Positions 11,734-23,021 of a stretch of 64,000 bases of DNA are shown piece by piece. Each line of letters opens with the position of its first letter. Positions within the stretch are counted from its first letter, which is position 1. This DNA comes from Apodemus sylvaticus. Lineage: Eukaryota > Chordata > Mammalia > Rodentia > Muridae. The position numbers were made by a program, and so were the translations under genes. The stretch is taken from the NCBI RefSeq assembly GCF_947179515.1, contig NC_067476.1:60356741-60420740 (forward strand). The letters are read 5' to 3'. The notes under the pieces were generated by a model. It ran no database searches. It was not told the DNA's origin and worked only from the letters and a program-made list of their open reading frames with translations.

Positions 11734-12105
11734 TGAACTGGCTGGTTTTGGGTGCCAACTTGACAGAGGTTGGAGTTATCACAGAGAAAAGAGCTTCAGT
11801 TAAGGAAATGCCTCCATGAGATCCAGCTGTAAGGCATTTTTTCAGTTAGCAATCAACAGGGGAGGGACCATTGTGGGTGGTGCAGTCCCTGGGCTGCTGG
11901 ACTTGGGTTCTACAAGAAAGCAAGCTGAAGCTGGGTGGTGGTGGTACATTCCTTTAATCCCAGCACTTGGGAGGCAGAGGCAGGTGGAGTTTTGAGTTTG
12001 AGGCTAGCCTGATCTACAGAGTGAGTTCCAGGACAGCCAAGGCTACATAGAGAAACCCTGCCTAAAAAAAAACAAAAACAAAAACAAAAAAACAAACAAA
12101 AAAGT

Positions 12106-12169
<64 letters not shown>

Positions 12170-12384
12170 AGAAAGCTGAGCAAGCCAGAGAAAGCAAGCC
12201 TGTAAGAAACATTCCTCCATGGCCTGTGCCTCTGCTACTGTATCCTGACCTGTTTTGAGTTCTAGTTCTGACCTCCTTTGGTGATGAACAGCAATTTGGA
12301 AGTGTAAGCTGAATAAACCCTTTCCTCCCCAACTTGCTTCTTGGTCATGATGTTTGTGCAGGAATGGAAACCCTGACTAAGGCG
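11734..12384 (+). repeat. Right LTR of the same element, interrupted by a B1
   Basis: It aligns with 10170-10567 over its whole length once the B1 and its GAAA tail (about 11930-12172) are removed. The interruption falls in AAGAAAGCAAGCTGA/GCAAGCC, and part of that target is repeated at the right side. The break shows that the B1 is younger than the LTR element. Confidence 0.8.
11930..12172 (+). mobile_element. B1 SINE nested in the right LTR, with (GAAA)n tail
   Basis: GCTGGGTGGTGGTGG...CCTTTAATCCCAGCACTTGGG...GAGTTCCAGGACAGCC...GAGAAACCCTG is a nearly full-length B1. Its tail (CAAAAA units, then about 17 GAAA/AAAG units at 12104-12172) has expanded into a microsatellite. The 140-codon minus-strand frame at 11910-12332 is an artefact of this SINE and its tail. 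Confidence 0.92.
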
Positions 12385-12424
12385 TTTACCATCATTTTTC
12401 TGTGTGCAATAATGTTTTGTTATG

Positions 12425-12500
12425 TATCTTGATCTATAGTGTAGTTTTGTATTCCTCCTGCCTCAACCTGTGGAGTGCTAGAGTTAAAAGTGTGAGCCCC
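12425..12500 (-). mobile_element. B1 SINE fragment, diverged
   Basis: On plus, CCTCCTGCCTCAACCTGTGGAGTGCTAGAGTTAAAAGTGTGAGCCCC is the reverse of the B1 internal promoter region. Confidence 0.6.
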
Positions 12501-13690
12501 CACAGTAGTTTTAGACCAAATCTATATTTCTTTTTCTGAAGTCTCATTGTGATACCCTCTATTCAAGTAGATCTCAAAGTGTGTTTCCCTAGATCAGTAA
12601 AATCCTCGTGGAATGAGAGTTTACTAAAAGTGGAAACTGATCTCTGAGTAGAACCTACCAAATCAGGAATTCTTGGAGCAGACCTAGAATGCTGTTCTAC
12701 CCAGCCTTCTGAATGACTTCAGGATCACCAATGTTTCAAAAGTGCTATTCTCCAACCATGGCTTGCCAGCTACTGGGCATCGCTGTCAAAGAGGCTTGTG
12801 TATTCTTCTATGGAATAAAGTCAGCAGCAGTAGTTATAGTTATGTGTCTATTATTTCACTATCAGTGAATGGCATGGGACAGGTGTTAGAACCCTTGTGA
12901 AGATATATTCATTTTTAATATCTTGCAATGCTGTCACAGATGGGAAATACTTGCATGATGCTTGGTTGCAAAATACAAAAGCCAAATTTTCACCTGAGCA
13001 GAAAGTGAATAATGAGTGCTACAAAAAGATGCGGTATATTCAGAAGACAGGAATATGAGAATATAAGAATACATCTCTTACTCAACCCATGGGGCCAAAA
13101 TAGAAGAGAGGATGGCAGTAGGCTGCTGGCAGTCATCAAACAGAACAGTGATTGTTGTCAGCCCCACGATCCCCATGGCACAAAGAGATGTGAGGGAAAA
13201 AGTTGGGGAGCAAACAGGCCACACATATTTTGGAACAAATCTTACTGATGAAGTATTGAAAAGAATTATCACATGCCTCTTCAAATATTTTGAAAAATAA
13301 CCTGTGTGTCTGATTTCCAGTACTTGATACTTGCTCAAGGATCATTGATGTTGTTTGACTTTATTATGAGATCATTATCATTGTGGTTCATGGAATATTT
13401 TGAAGTTACTCAACCTATTATTGTCGTCTAGAAGATATAAATTGTTAAATGTAACAATTTGACTTAGAAAGCAGACATTATTACTTAGAATTACAGTTAG
13501 AATAGGATGAGAGCTTGCTGGGATCACAGAACAAAGCTGACCTCTGTGGCCAGAAGAATGCTCTCAATGACAAATGACACCAAACCTGAACCAAAGTAAC
13601 TTAAATACAAAGGAAACAAGTTCTTTTCATTAAAAATAAAAACTAAATGTAGGTTAACTTCAGCAAAGAATTTTTAAAATCAGAAGGTCA

Positions 13691-13820
13691 GGGGATGGAG
13701 AGATGTAACAAATATTATGAGCACTGGCTGTTCTTCTGGAAGTCTTGGATTTGATTTCCAGTACCTACATGGCATCTCACAACAATCTATAATTCCAGCT
13801 CCAAGGGATCTTGAAGTGAA
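13691..13820 (+). mobile_element. B2/B3-type SINE fragment
   Basis: GGGGATGGAGAGATG...GAGCACTGGCTGTTCTTCTGGAAGTC...TTTGATTTCCAGTACCTACATGGCATCTCACAACAATCTATAATTCCAG follows the tRNA-derived head of B2. The 3' part is lost. Confidence 0.75.
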
Positions 13821-14095
13821 AACTTAAGGTTTTGGGTTTTTTTTTTTTTTTTGGAAAGTCAGTTGGATGGTGTTTTGTTGGGGCAAACATGAGGGAATGT
13901 TGAGTTAAAGTAGACATAAATGAAAGATTAAGACAGTCTCCTTTTATCTTTTTAAAATATAGCCAATTTTAATGTTTAGATTATTTTCTTGTAGCAAGAT
14001 AGTTTCATAAACTCTCATTCTGAAGAAAGGTCTCTATACAATGCTGGCCAGACAAATGAAAAAATAAAACAAAACAAACAAAAACAAGCAAACCA

Positions 14096-14280
14096 ACAGG
14101 GCATGGTAGTATGGTTGTGTAAACCCAGGGCTGGGGATGCAAAGACAGAATCTAGAACTTGTCTCTAGAACATGTCAGTCATGCAATCTAGTCAAATTGG
14201 TAGGAGAGGAATTGAGGAAGATACTCAGTGTTGGGCTCTGTATTACACACACACACAGACACACACACACACACATTTTT
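14096..14280 (+). mobile_element. B4-type composite SINE with CA tail
   Basis: GGGCATGGTAGTATGG...AACCCAGGGCTGGGGATGCAAAGACAGAATC...GTCTAGTCAAATTGGTAGGAG...GAAGATACTC...CACACACA resembles the B1-related then ID-like body of B4, ending in a CA array (14245-14275). Confidence 0.6.
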
Positions 14281-14289
14281 AAATATTAA

Positions 14290-17200
14290 CAAGTATCACA
14301 CACAATGCTCTTCCATAAGCTAAAAATTTTTGCCAACAGCCTTATCAATCTTTCTAGAATCCCCTTTGGGCAGAAGGACATCGCATATTGATGTCTAAAT
14401 ACAGTGGCTAGGAAGCTGGGAACTAACCAATAATTCCAATCAATTAGGATTCACTCATACTGATCCTTGGGCTGAATGTCCCTTGGAAAAGGATACAGGA
14501 TGATTTAGGACCGAATTTTAGGGTATGTTCCATTTCAATATGAATCTAATTAAGTTAATTATTTTATATTTCAAATGTATTAACTTCTCTCCAAAACTAA
14601 TAGTGTTTATAGGATTTTTGAGAATTTCATGCAAGAATATGCAATGATATCTGAAAACTGCATAATATATTTATTGTCTTAGCTATAACTTTCAAATAAC
14701 CATCAGGCATATGATTAGAAAAGGATAGTGTTTAAAGTAACACATTTTAAGTCTAAAGAATTTATTTTACATCTCATAATTGTGGAATCATATTTATCAG
14801 TCATCTCTAAGAACAAATGTGGATAATTTTTTTGTCTGTTCACATTAGTGAGGCTGTTTCTGAAGGTTTATAGAAAGTAACAAACCACAGATGGCCAGAA
14901 GAGATGAAAACCAAACAAAACTGGTGTGACTTTTTTTTTTATTCAGCATGGTTTTCACACCCGTGTACGAGGTGAGTACAGCCTACAAACACAGCATTCC
15001 GAACAGCTTATGCCACAAAAACAGAACTCGTGATAACTTTATCATTTGCTTTTTGATGATTTACTGATGTCTAGCACACACAGTTCACCTGAACAGATTT
15101 TCTCAGTATTTCTTCCAAGTGAAACTGAGCAAAGCAAAGGCCACATTTACAAGCTCTTCCCTTCTAAGCCAAACATCAACTGACTCCTTGCCCTCTCCTG
15201 CTGGCTGGGAGGAGGACACTTGGGGACCAGTGGTCACAGAATTTCACAGCAGAAAGAGACTGAGGATTCAGCATCTGTGTGAGAAAAGTAATGGCTGAGG
15301 ATGAAAACTAACAAGGAATGAAGAAAGAAAAAGGAAAGAGAGAAGTAAAAACCACTTTAACTAACCCATAGCAAGAGGGAAACGAGGAACTAAAACAGTA
15401 TCTGAACTTCCAGTCAAAGGACATTCTCAAGCTCCTACCCACACCCTCATCCAGGTCCTCATGCCTGTAGAACTAACAGATTTTATTTTAGTTTGCACAG
15501 TCAACAAGATGTAGTTAGTGGTTTTTGAGAAACACTCTCTTTCTTCTCAATTGTTGGCAAGTGACTTAAATAGCGTCCCTTCTCTTGGGACATATGATAC
15601 ATGAGCTTAGGTATCTAGTGCCCCTGGACACAGTGATTGTTCAAAGATAAGCTTGTTACCTAACCCAAACTAATCAAATAAGAGGATATGCTTGTTAGAT
15701 CCTGTAGCAAAGAAAACCTTTCCATTCCTTCTAGATTTGACAGTTTGCAGAAAGTTCAGAGCTGGCAAATACTGGTAATGTCTTGCTACCACTCACAGCA
15801 TCTGAAAGATCATTCCAGAACAAGCAAAACAGATCAGCCTCTGCTGACATCATCTGTACCTGGAGTCAACCTATTTTATAGGCAGCACTAGCGGGCAATT
15901 CTTTGGTTAATGGGAGCTAGTAAATCAACTGTTCTGTTTAAGTGGGCTTGGCTGAGCTCAGGTCATAATTGAAACATCCTCAAAAATGTTTATAGCTCAG
16001 CTCCCTGCTTTCCTTCTTCCTCTCTCTTATTTTTTAAGTGTGAGAGGAATACACAGAGTCAATGCCATGGAAATGAGCACAGAGAATTTTCTCTCGCTAC
16101 ATCACCATAGTTCAAATGCTGTGTAACTTACTGCTCACACCTGGACCGTGCTCCCTGTAACCCATTTCCTCCACCTGTGGTGAGCAGTTGGCTCAAACTC
16201 TAACCTGCCTATCTGATTCAAAATTATGGCTCCCGTTCATTCAGGGCCTCTTGGCTCTGCACTGATTAGTTCCAGCTAACTTCTTCACGTACTGACCCCA
16301 TTAATAGTTTGTTCTGTTTGTACCTTTCCTGCACACGAGCAAACTCTGAAAGCACGATGGTAATAATTTCTTCAAAGCCATCCTGGCTAACTCTGTTCAA
16401 CATCATACTGCAGCTAGTGGCTTTTTCCCTTTGCTGGGACTGTATTTCAGAGGGTTAGGAATTTCCTAACGCACCCAGGTTCTCCGCAAGACATTAGATT
16501 CACCAATTCAAGAATCCTGTGCCACACTCTACCCAGTCCACACTCCTCTGACATATGGCCCATGTCTGTGCCGCCTCCTTTCTCCTTTCAGACAGCATCA
16601 CACTTTAAAGGGTTTCTTAACCCTTTAAAGACTTCTACTCACACTTCCCACTCCACAGACTTTTTTCACATTACCATCCTCACCCTTGACTGCTATGGCT
16701 AATGTAATACAGTAACCAAGAGTCTTTAAAAACCTTAACTGTTGGAAGTGAGAGAAACTGACATATGAAAAGGTTTTGAAAAAATTAATGTATTCGATGG
16801 AGGCTTAATTTTAACTTCTGTGCAGACTGTTCCTTTGTTTTAGTAAAAAAAAAAATATCTTCTGAATAGGCCTCTTAGATGCACTAAAGGGAAGATTCTA
16901 CTCTGACATAGAGGAGACTCAAAGAACGGGACTGAGCATGACATCATCTTTGAATAGTCATGAGCAAGGCTGTCCTTGAGCATGTAGATACACCTACCTT
17001 ATCCTACCAATTTTATATGCAGGATTTTGATTGCATTCTTCTAGACAGGATATTAATCCCAGGAGAGGAAGGACCAGCTGAACACTGACCTTAATGGTCC
17101 TCTTAACCTTTGGACTTGAGATTCTGAATTCATGGGAGGAAAACATGTTGAAAGACTTCCCTATGGAATGGGGACCTGATTTCTATCGGGTGGACAAACT

Positions 17201-19530
17201 CTCAGAGGATACAGTGGGGTCTCTGTGAAAGAGTTGCACTCTGTGCTCTAAAAGCACCCATTAGGAAGGCCTTGCAGAAGTTGCAGATGAATGGGTGCTT
17301 TCATGAACTGGAGAAAGGGATGCAGCTCGTGCTTCAGAGTCTACCTGTAGTATTGGGACTTAAAAATAATGGCCTGCATAGAAACAAACAGGCTGGAGCC
17401 AGCAGTGGCTGGTGAGCAATGTGACAGGAGAGACTGGTGAAATAAGGAAATATTCAGTGGACATTCTCCCAATCTTTAAGATGTGGGAAGATAGTCAAAT
17501 AGCAAAGGAATTCTAATTAGTGATGACCAAAACGATCAGAAACTCTGGGGTTAGAACTTCCCAGTTCACGTCTGTAATTGATATTCTCTGTCACAATTCA
17601 GTGACATTCTTAATGCTTTGCATCTTAAAACCTCTTATTAGAAGTTGTGCCCTGAAGAATGGTCTGGGAGATCTACAGCACAGAGCAGATTCATTAGGGA
17701 ACACATGCAAGTCTAGTGGTGGTTGGTTTAAAATCCAGACTCTGAATGGTTAGCCCTCACTCCTCCTTCTAGTTACAACTTGCTCCTACTCCTTGCAGTT
17801 TTTAATCTTGATCTCTGTGACACTCAGCCTTCCCTTCAGGTCAGTCTTGCCCACAGTGCTCACAGTGCTCTTCACCTTTCTTGTTCTATTATAATTCCCA
17901 TCAGATTCTGATAGTGACGTCTATGTTCTGTCAATATGTGTGAGGTCAATGAAGGTTTACTGGAAAATCCATGCACCAAATGATCTCAAGGTTCTAGCCT
18001 CCCAGGTACTCACTCTGTGTCTGCCACAGTGCAACTTTTTCAAGTGCCAACTGACATCAGTGCAGTCTCAATTCAGTATGGCATTTCTCAAGAGAAGAAC
18101 TCAGGCTTAGTTAGAATGCTAGTCAAGAGAGGATGTGCTAGCAAGGGTTAGACCCCTTCCATCATTTTGTATATCTCTTTTATTCCATGGTTGTCTGCAT
18201 TTTCTCCAAAATTACAAACTGTTCTCAGGAAATCATTTGATGTTTTCCTTATTGGGCTTAAATAGCACATCTTAATATATGCTGTAACCTAAGCAGGCAA
18301 AGTGTGACACATTTGACCTGTACATTAAAAATAATGGTTACAATTCAACTTTTCCTCTGCCTGGAATTATGTCACATGCAGTCCTCATGTCAGCCCTCAT
18401 CTGTATCTCATAAGTGAGAAAGCTGGATACTCTAGAGTAGGTACCTTTATTTCCAGGTCCTGATTTTGAATGACCTTCTCTTCTTTAAGTCCAGAGACTT
18501 TATTCTAGTCATGTGGGTTTGTATTAACAAAACAGAATAGGAAGGTATAGTTTTGAGGTATTAGCAGACACAATATGCAGCTGCCTCCCCTGGAATCCAT
18601 GCAGCCAGGGATGCTGCACTGCGTGACTGTGCTACAATCCAAATAAGGACACGCGCATTCTTTTTTAGATCACATGGATTACAACTGTGTAACTTTGAAG
18701 AATAATAGCCTCTAGAGACACATCTGAAAGACTCATAAATTCTGGCATTTTCATATGAAAATGTCTTTTATAAAACCTAACAAATGATCATTTCCACTGT
18801 GGGATTTACAATAATCTCCATAAAAGTCATATTTCTATTTCTATCAGAAATTTTATTTTTCCAAAGGAAATCATCTTTACAGAGAGATTTTTGTTTTGAT
18901 TTGTTTTAACTGAAACCCTGTAGTCATATTTGGTAGGTGTGCACACTGATGAACTAAAATTCCTACTTTATCCTATGCTAACCTTTTCTTAAGCCTAATC
19001 CATTTTCACATATCTCCATGGAACATGCACAGAATAGTTTACTTTCTTGAAAGAATCTCTAGATCCAATTTTCAGAAACCAGGCTATCTTGAAATGTAAA
19101 TTAACATGCAACTAAATGCTGCCCAAGTTTTTATTTTATGCAACCTACTTTATTAGAATTCCTAAGACAAACTGCAAACACAACTTAGAAATAGCCTCAG
19201 CTCCATGCTCCAGGCCTTACAAAACACATAGGAAATCAATTTGCTCTGAAATGCCTTAAGTACACATTTCTAGCACAAAGATTCTTGAGACGTAGTTTTA
19301 GGTCTAGTTGCTGGCCTGACGGTTAGCCTATACTTAGCTATAGGCTTTCCAGGGAAGACAAAGCTCCAATGTGTAGCTTTGATTCTCTCCAGGGCAGAAG
19401 GTCCTACTGTAGCTGTGTTCAAGGCAACTGTATGTTAACAAAAGGTCCTAACTGGGGAAAGATGAGAAACAATACCCCTCCACATACCATGGAATCTAAG
19501 AATTTGTGATCAAAAGGTCCATAAAAATCT
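14290..19530. other. Repeat-poor intronic block
   Basis: About 5.2 kb contain no transposon I can name with confidence. There are two perfect inverted repeats (16603-16630, 18746-18763) and, on the minus strand, an AATAAA-plus-A-run end at 14931-14946. The 67- and 77-codon frames here (15688-15891, 17520-17753) have no recognisable homology. Confidence 0.5.
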
Positions 19531-19536
19531 CTGAAA

Positions 19537-19589
19537 GTGTGTGTGTGTATGTGTGTGTGTGTGTGTGTGTGTGTTTGTGTGTGTGTGCG

Positions 19590-19626
<37 letters not shown>
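19537..19626 (+). repeat. (GT)n microsatellite, interrupted
   Basis: About 45 GT units with single interruptions (GTAT, GTTT, GTGC). This is alternating purine-pyrimidine sequence with Z-DNA potential. Confidence 0.95.
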
Positions 19627-19628
<2 letters not shown>

Positions 19629-20004
19629 ACATTTGTGTAGGTGGGTACAAAAGGATATCAGATCTAACTCTCTAGATATTTGTTCGTTTACCTTATTCCC
19701 TTGAGTTCTCTCAGTGAACCTGAAGCTGTCTCTCTACCTTCCTCTGTCAGAAAACTACAGAAATCCATTGTCCCAGCCCTCAACCCACATTGTGGTAACA
19801 GGAGATGCTGCTCTACCTGACCCTTTTACATGGATGCTGGGCAGCCCCTTCTTTCTGCTTGGGCAGCCACGACTTTTATACATTAAGTAATTGTTCCAAT
19901 CTTGAAAATACCTATGAGTCAACTGTAACTAAAGAAATTAGGTTGTGAATTGTAATTAATAACCCAACTCCAGTACCAAGAATGCTAGAGGTTCTAACTC
20001 ACTC

Positions 20005-20145
20005 TTCAGTGTACTCTCTTGAGCAAGCTATGTAACTGTTTCTGGGATTCATTGTCCTTATGCTCAAAATAGTAATAAGAAAACTTGCATCTCATAGGGC
20101 TGCTGTGATTTTTAAATGAGCTTTAGTGATCCCATTAGTAAAATT
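20005..20145 (+). mobile_element. MIR SINE relic
   Basis: CTTGAGCAAGCTATGTAACTGTTTCTGGGATTCATTGTCCTTATGCTCAAAATAGTAATAAG...CATCTCATAGGGCTGCTGTGATTTTTAAATGAG follows the MIR core (CAAGTCACTTAACCTCTCTGAGCCTCAGTTTCC...GTAAAATGGG...CTCATAGGGTTGTTGTGAGGATTAAATGAG). Confidence 0.75.
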
Positions 20146-20277
20146 CAGAAAATAATCACTCTGATTATTGCATAAGATTGTGGATAGCTAGTAGCCTTTA
20201 GACGGTGGTATAAACTTAGGGTATTATTATTAATCTAATAAACACGATGCTGTGGAAGGATTTAAACACAGGAGCAG

Positions 20278-20358
20278 GGCTCTGGGGCTATAGTTCATTT
20301 TGTGAAGCACTTGCCTAGCATGCACAATGCCCTGGGTTTAATTCCCAGCACTATATAG
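20278..20358 (+). mobile_element. ID SINE (BC1/tRNA-Ala-like)
   Basis: GGGGCTATAGTTCATTTTGTGAAGCACTTGCCTAGCATGCACAATGCCCTGGGTTTAATTCCCAGCAC matches the ID core: the A box, GCACTTGCCTAGCA and a B box ending in TTCCCAGC. Confidence 0.85.
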
Positions 20359-21018
20359 AGTTTATGCAAGCCAATAAATAATTCACTGTCCCGGCCCCCA
20401 AGCCACACTGGAAACAACCAACAAAACAGAAGTTGAATTTCTTCCATTTGTGCTGAACCTTTTTTCCCCCTGTACTAGAGAGTAATTTTCAAATGTAAAG
20501 GATTACAAAAAGTGTAACATGTATTTAAATGACTTGATGACCATTGAGACCTAAGCTAGCAAAATAACTATGAAGACATAATTTCCCTGGGAAGGACATT
20601 ACCTAAGAATAAACAAATATAGCATATTATCAGTCAAATAAAGTTTGAACATCCAGGGAAATAAAAATTACATATGCTGCAAGATGTTGTAAACCTCTAA
20701 AGAAGGGTTGAATTTTAAAGTTCATTTATAAATAAATGTAACACATAATGTCTGGTCAAAAGTAGACTGAAGAAACTTAAACGTGCTAAGTTCAGTCTAC
20801 TTGTGAACTATAAGTAATACACCTAAAAGCAAAAGTCTGAAGAAAGTATAGGAGCACGTTCTGCATCTAGCACATGCCTGGCTCTGTTCCTTGGGATGGG
20901 CCACCTATGCCATATGTTTTGAATGAAGATCATCTAAGCAACCAACTCAGGGAAGGATTATAAAGTAAAATATAACCTGTGATGTTCACCTCTTAATAAC
21001 TGCAAACTAGGGTGGATT

Positions 21019-21236
21019 GGGTGGCATGGTGGTACATGCCTGTGTGCCCAACACTTGAGAGGCAGGTAAATTTCTGTGTTTGAAGCCAGCCTGATCTACA
21101 GAGTGATACCAGCACAGTCAGGGCTACACAGAGAACTCCTGTCTCAAAAACAAAACAAATCAAAACAAAACAAAGCCACCACCACAAAAACAAAAACAAA
21201 ACAAACAAGCAAACCAAAAGAAAAAACAAACAAAAA
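21019..21236 (+). mobile_element. B1 SINE with long A/CA-rich tail
   Basis: GGGTGGCATGGTGGTACATGCCTGTG...CCAACACTTGAGAGGCAGG...GAAGCCAGCCTGATCTACAGAG...CTCCTGTCTCAAAAAC is a full-length B1 ending about 21162. An AAACA-rich tail runs to 21236. The 89-codon minus-strand frame here is the tail read backwards. Confidence 0.88.
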
Positions 21237-21239
21237 CCT

Positions 21240-22890
21240 GTAAACCATATTTTACAGACCAAGAATGAATCACCTCTACTGTCCAGCCTGCACTGAGGAT
21301 CTTTCTCTAAGAATTAAAAAACATTTTAATTGTGGAGTGTGTAAAAGTTTAACACAGGATTCAAAAACTCCAAAATTACTTGATTAGTGAAACCAGTAAA
21401 ATGAAATATCATTTATGGTCTAACCACCATAAATAGAGAAGAGAAAAGTACAGAATAAAATCTTTTAATATGTCACTAGAAAATACATGATATTCAGTGG
21501 GAAAATAGAGAAGATTGAGACTAAGATGGGGTCAAGACTTTGATAAATCATTTCTTTATACATTTGACTTGAGACATACTGTAACAGGCAAGCACAAACT
21601 TTTATTTTAATGACTTGAATAAGAGAGCAAAAATCTAAAAACACTTAGCTCAGCCCTGACTATGGATAACAATATAAATGTATTGCCTGTAAACTAGCAC
21701 TGTGAAGTTCAGTACACAGAGACGAATAGGTCCAACCCATCTCTGCTTTAACACTTCTTCCAGGTCAGACTTGACCTATGTGACCATGAGCAGAGGGGAC
21801 AGGAACAGGCAGCATGTCCACACTCCTTGTCTTCTGCACAGTCTACTGTTACAGGCGGGCCAATGATGGGTAAGGAAATAGTAGGGTAAGGATATCAATG
21901 GACTTCTCATGTTACTGCGATCTATATACATTCTCAAACACTGGTACTTTTATTTCATCATAGGTATTTATGAGTACTTCAGAGATAATTAATTAAAGAG
22001 TACACCTTGAACCTAACTTTCTCAGTAATTATGACTGCATTGATGGAGTTACAGTCCTGACTTCTATATGAAAAATAAGTGCAGCCTCTCCCTTTTCCCC
22101 ATTTATCAGGACTCTATGGTACACCCAGAAGGCTCTTCCTGATTCCCCTTTGTCTTTGACATGAACTCTGGAAGTATGCATCTCTGCACCTGCATTCACT
22201 CAGCTCTGAATTCAGGGGCAAATCTCTTTTTCTTGTAACTTTCACCTTCTCTGATGGGAAGTTCAGGACCCTGCCTCATTGTTTTCTGAGTACCAGGAGA
22301 TACTGGTCAAATGACTTGAATTTACAAACATTGTAAGAGGGATAGGGGATTTCCCCAAGAGCCACAGTACTGTGTTGACAACCCTCTTCAAATAAATGTC
22401 TCATTCCAAGTCTCATCCAACTTCTAACTATGGTGCTAGGTTTGGGGCCTGAGATACTTATCTAACACTCAGAAGCCCTCCACATAGGCCCTGATGAATC
22501 TATCTCATGGGTCTCACACCCCTTTTCTCATAACAGATTTTGTACTCTGAGATTATAGATGAAATTCTTACACTAGTGAAAACTAGTTTAAGCCTACATA
22601 AGTCTTTTGATATTCAAAAGTCTAAGAACACTGAAGATGAAGAAGCAGGAAATTATTTTTTTGCTTAATAAAAGAACCATTTGACTATTTTATTATATTC
22701 AAGTATTTGGAGTAAGGAATAGTTTTAAAAATAATATTCTGGTTAACTAGATGTATGAAAATGAACTTCAAATTTTAGTAAGAATTTAATTTTTGTTTCG
22801 TACCAAGTATTGCTAATTTGCTTTGTAATATAGTAAGGTCAAGAAGAGAGCTGAGAAGAGACACAATGAAGACAAAAGTGGATGGAGCTA
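21240..22890. other. Unassigned intronic sequence just 3' of the Pde1a donor
   Basis: About 1.65 kb with no repeat family or second exon that I can support. Confidence 0.5.
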
Positions 22891-22898
22891 TGACTCAC

Positions 22899-23012
22899 CT
22901 TGTCTCATCGATGTAGACAGCTTCCAGTACCGACGCTGCATATTCGATATTCTTCTTTAGGTCAACAACGTTGACGTCACCTTTCTCCAGCTGTTTCACT
23001 AAGCATCTTAGT
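22899..23012 (-). CDS. Pde1a: Pde1a internal exon: C-terminal half of first calmodulin-binding site
   Basis: This 114-nt exon encodes LRCLVKQLEKGDVNVVDLKK followed by NIEYAASVLEAVYIDET, flanked by split codons. The first base completes a codon begun upstream (AT/A, Ile in the known protein). The last two bases (AG) join the A at 1131 to form Arg, so the spliced product reads ...YIDET-R-RLLD... without interruption. LRCLVKQLEKG is the C-terminal half of the first calmodulin-binding helix of PDE1A (about residues 24-44). The rest is the conserved helical linker. The Cys in LRCLV separates it from PDE1C (LRSLV, from memory). The acceptor is GGAAATAG/A (AG at 23013-23014). The donor is AG/GTGAGTCA (GT at 22897-22898). 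Both boundaries are phase 2, so the exon is symmetric. Its upstream pyrimidine tract is a CT microsatellite. The exon is shared by PDE1A isoforms with different N-termini; those first exons were not found here. Confidence 0.95.
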
Positions 23013-23021
23013 CTATTTCCA

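Larger units (their letters stand above)
10170..12384 (+). mobile_element. ERVL/MaLR-like LTR retroelement, non-coding
   Basis: Two same-orientation LTR-like ends (10170-10567; 11734-12384, the latter with a B1 inside) flank a 1.17-kb interior. Each end starts TG...GGCTGGTTTT, contains AATAAACCCTTT as a polyadenylation signal and ends near CCCTGACTAAG. The flanking 5-mers TATAC (10165-10169) and TTTAC (12385-12389) match at four of five bases, as expected of an eroded ERVL-type duplication. The interior begins close to the left LTR with GATACCAGC and soon after has TTTGGAACTTTGGACT, as in MaLR internal regions. It has no gag, pol or env reading frame that I can recognise. The exact family name is uncertain. 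It lies antisense to Pde1a. Confidence 0.75.
1132..22898 (-). other. Pde1a: Pde1a intron between the two visible exons (21,767 bp)
   Basis: The intron is bounded by the GTGAGTCA donor at 22898 and the TTTGTAG acceptor at 1132, read on the minus strand. It is phase 2 (AG/A, Arg). Its content is mainly rodent transposons and simple repeats, listed separately. I recognised no additional Pde1a exon or nested gene in either orientation. The open frames inside it are short and mostly fall in repeats. Confidence 0.9.

Noticed and set aside
11910..12332. 140-codon minus-strand frame
   Set aside because: It runs across a B1, its GAAA tail and the LTR; the Phe/Leu/Ser runs come from the tail.
949..23012. 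Processed or duplicated Pde1a pseudogene
   Set aside because: The exons are separated by a large intron with canonical splice sites and matching phases, and neither has a stop or frameshift.
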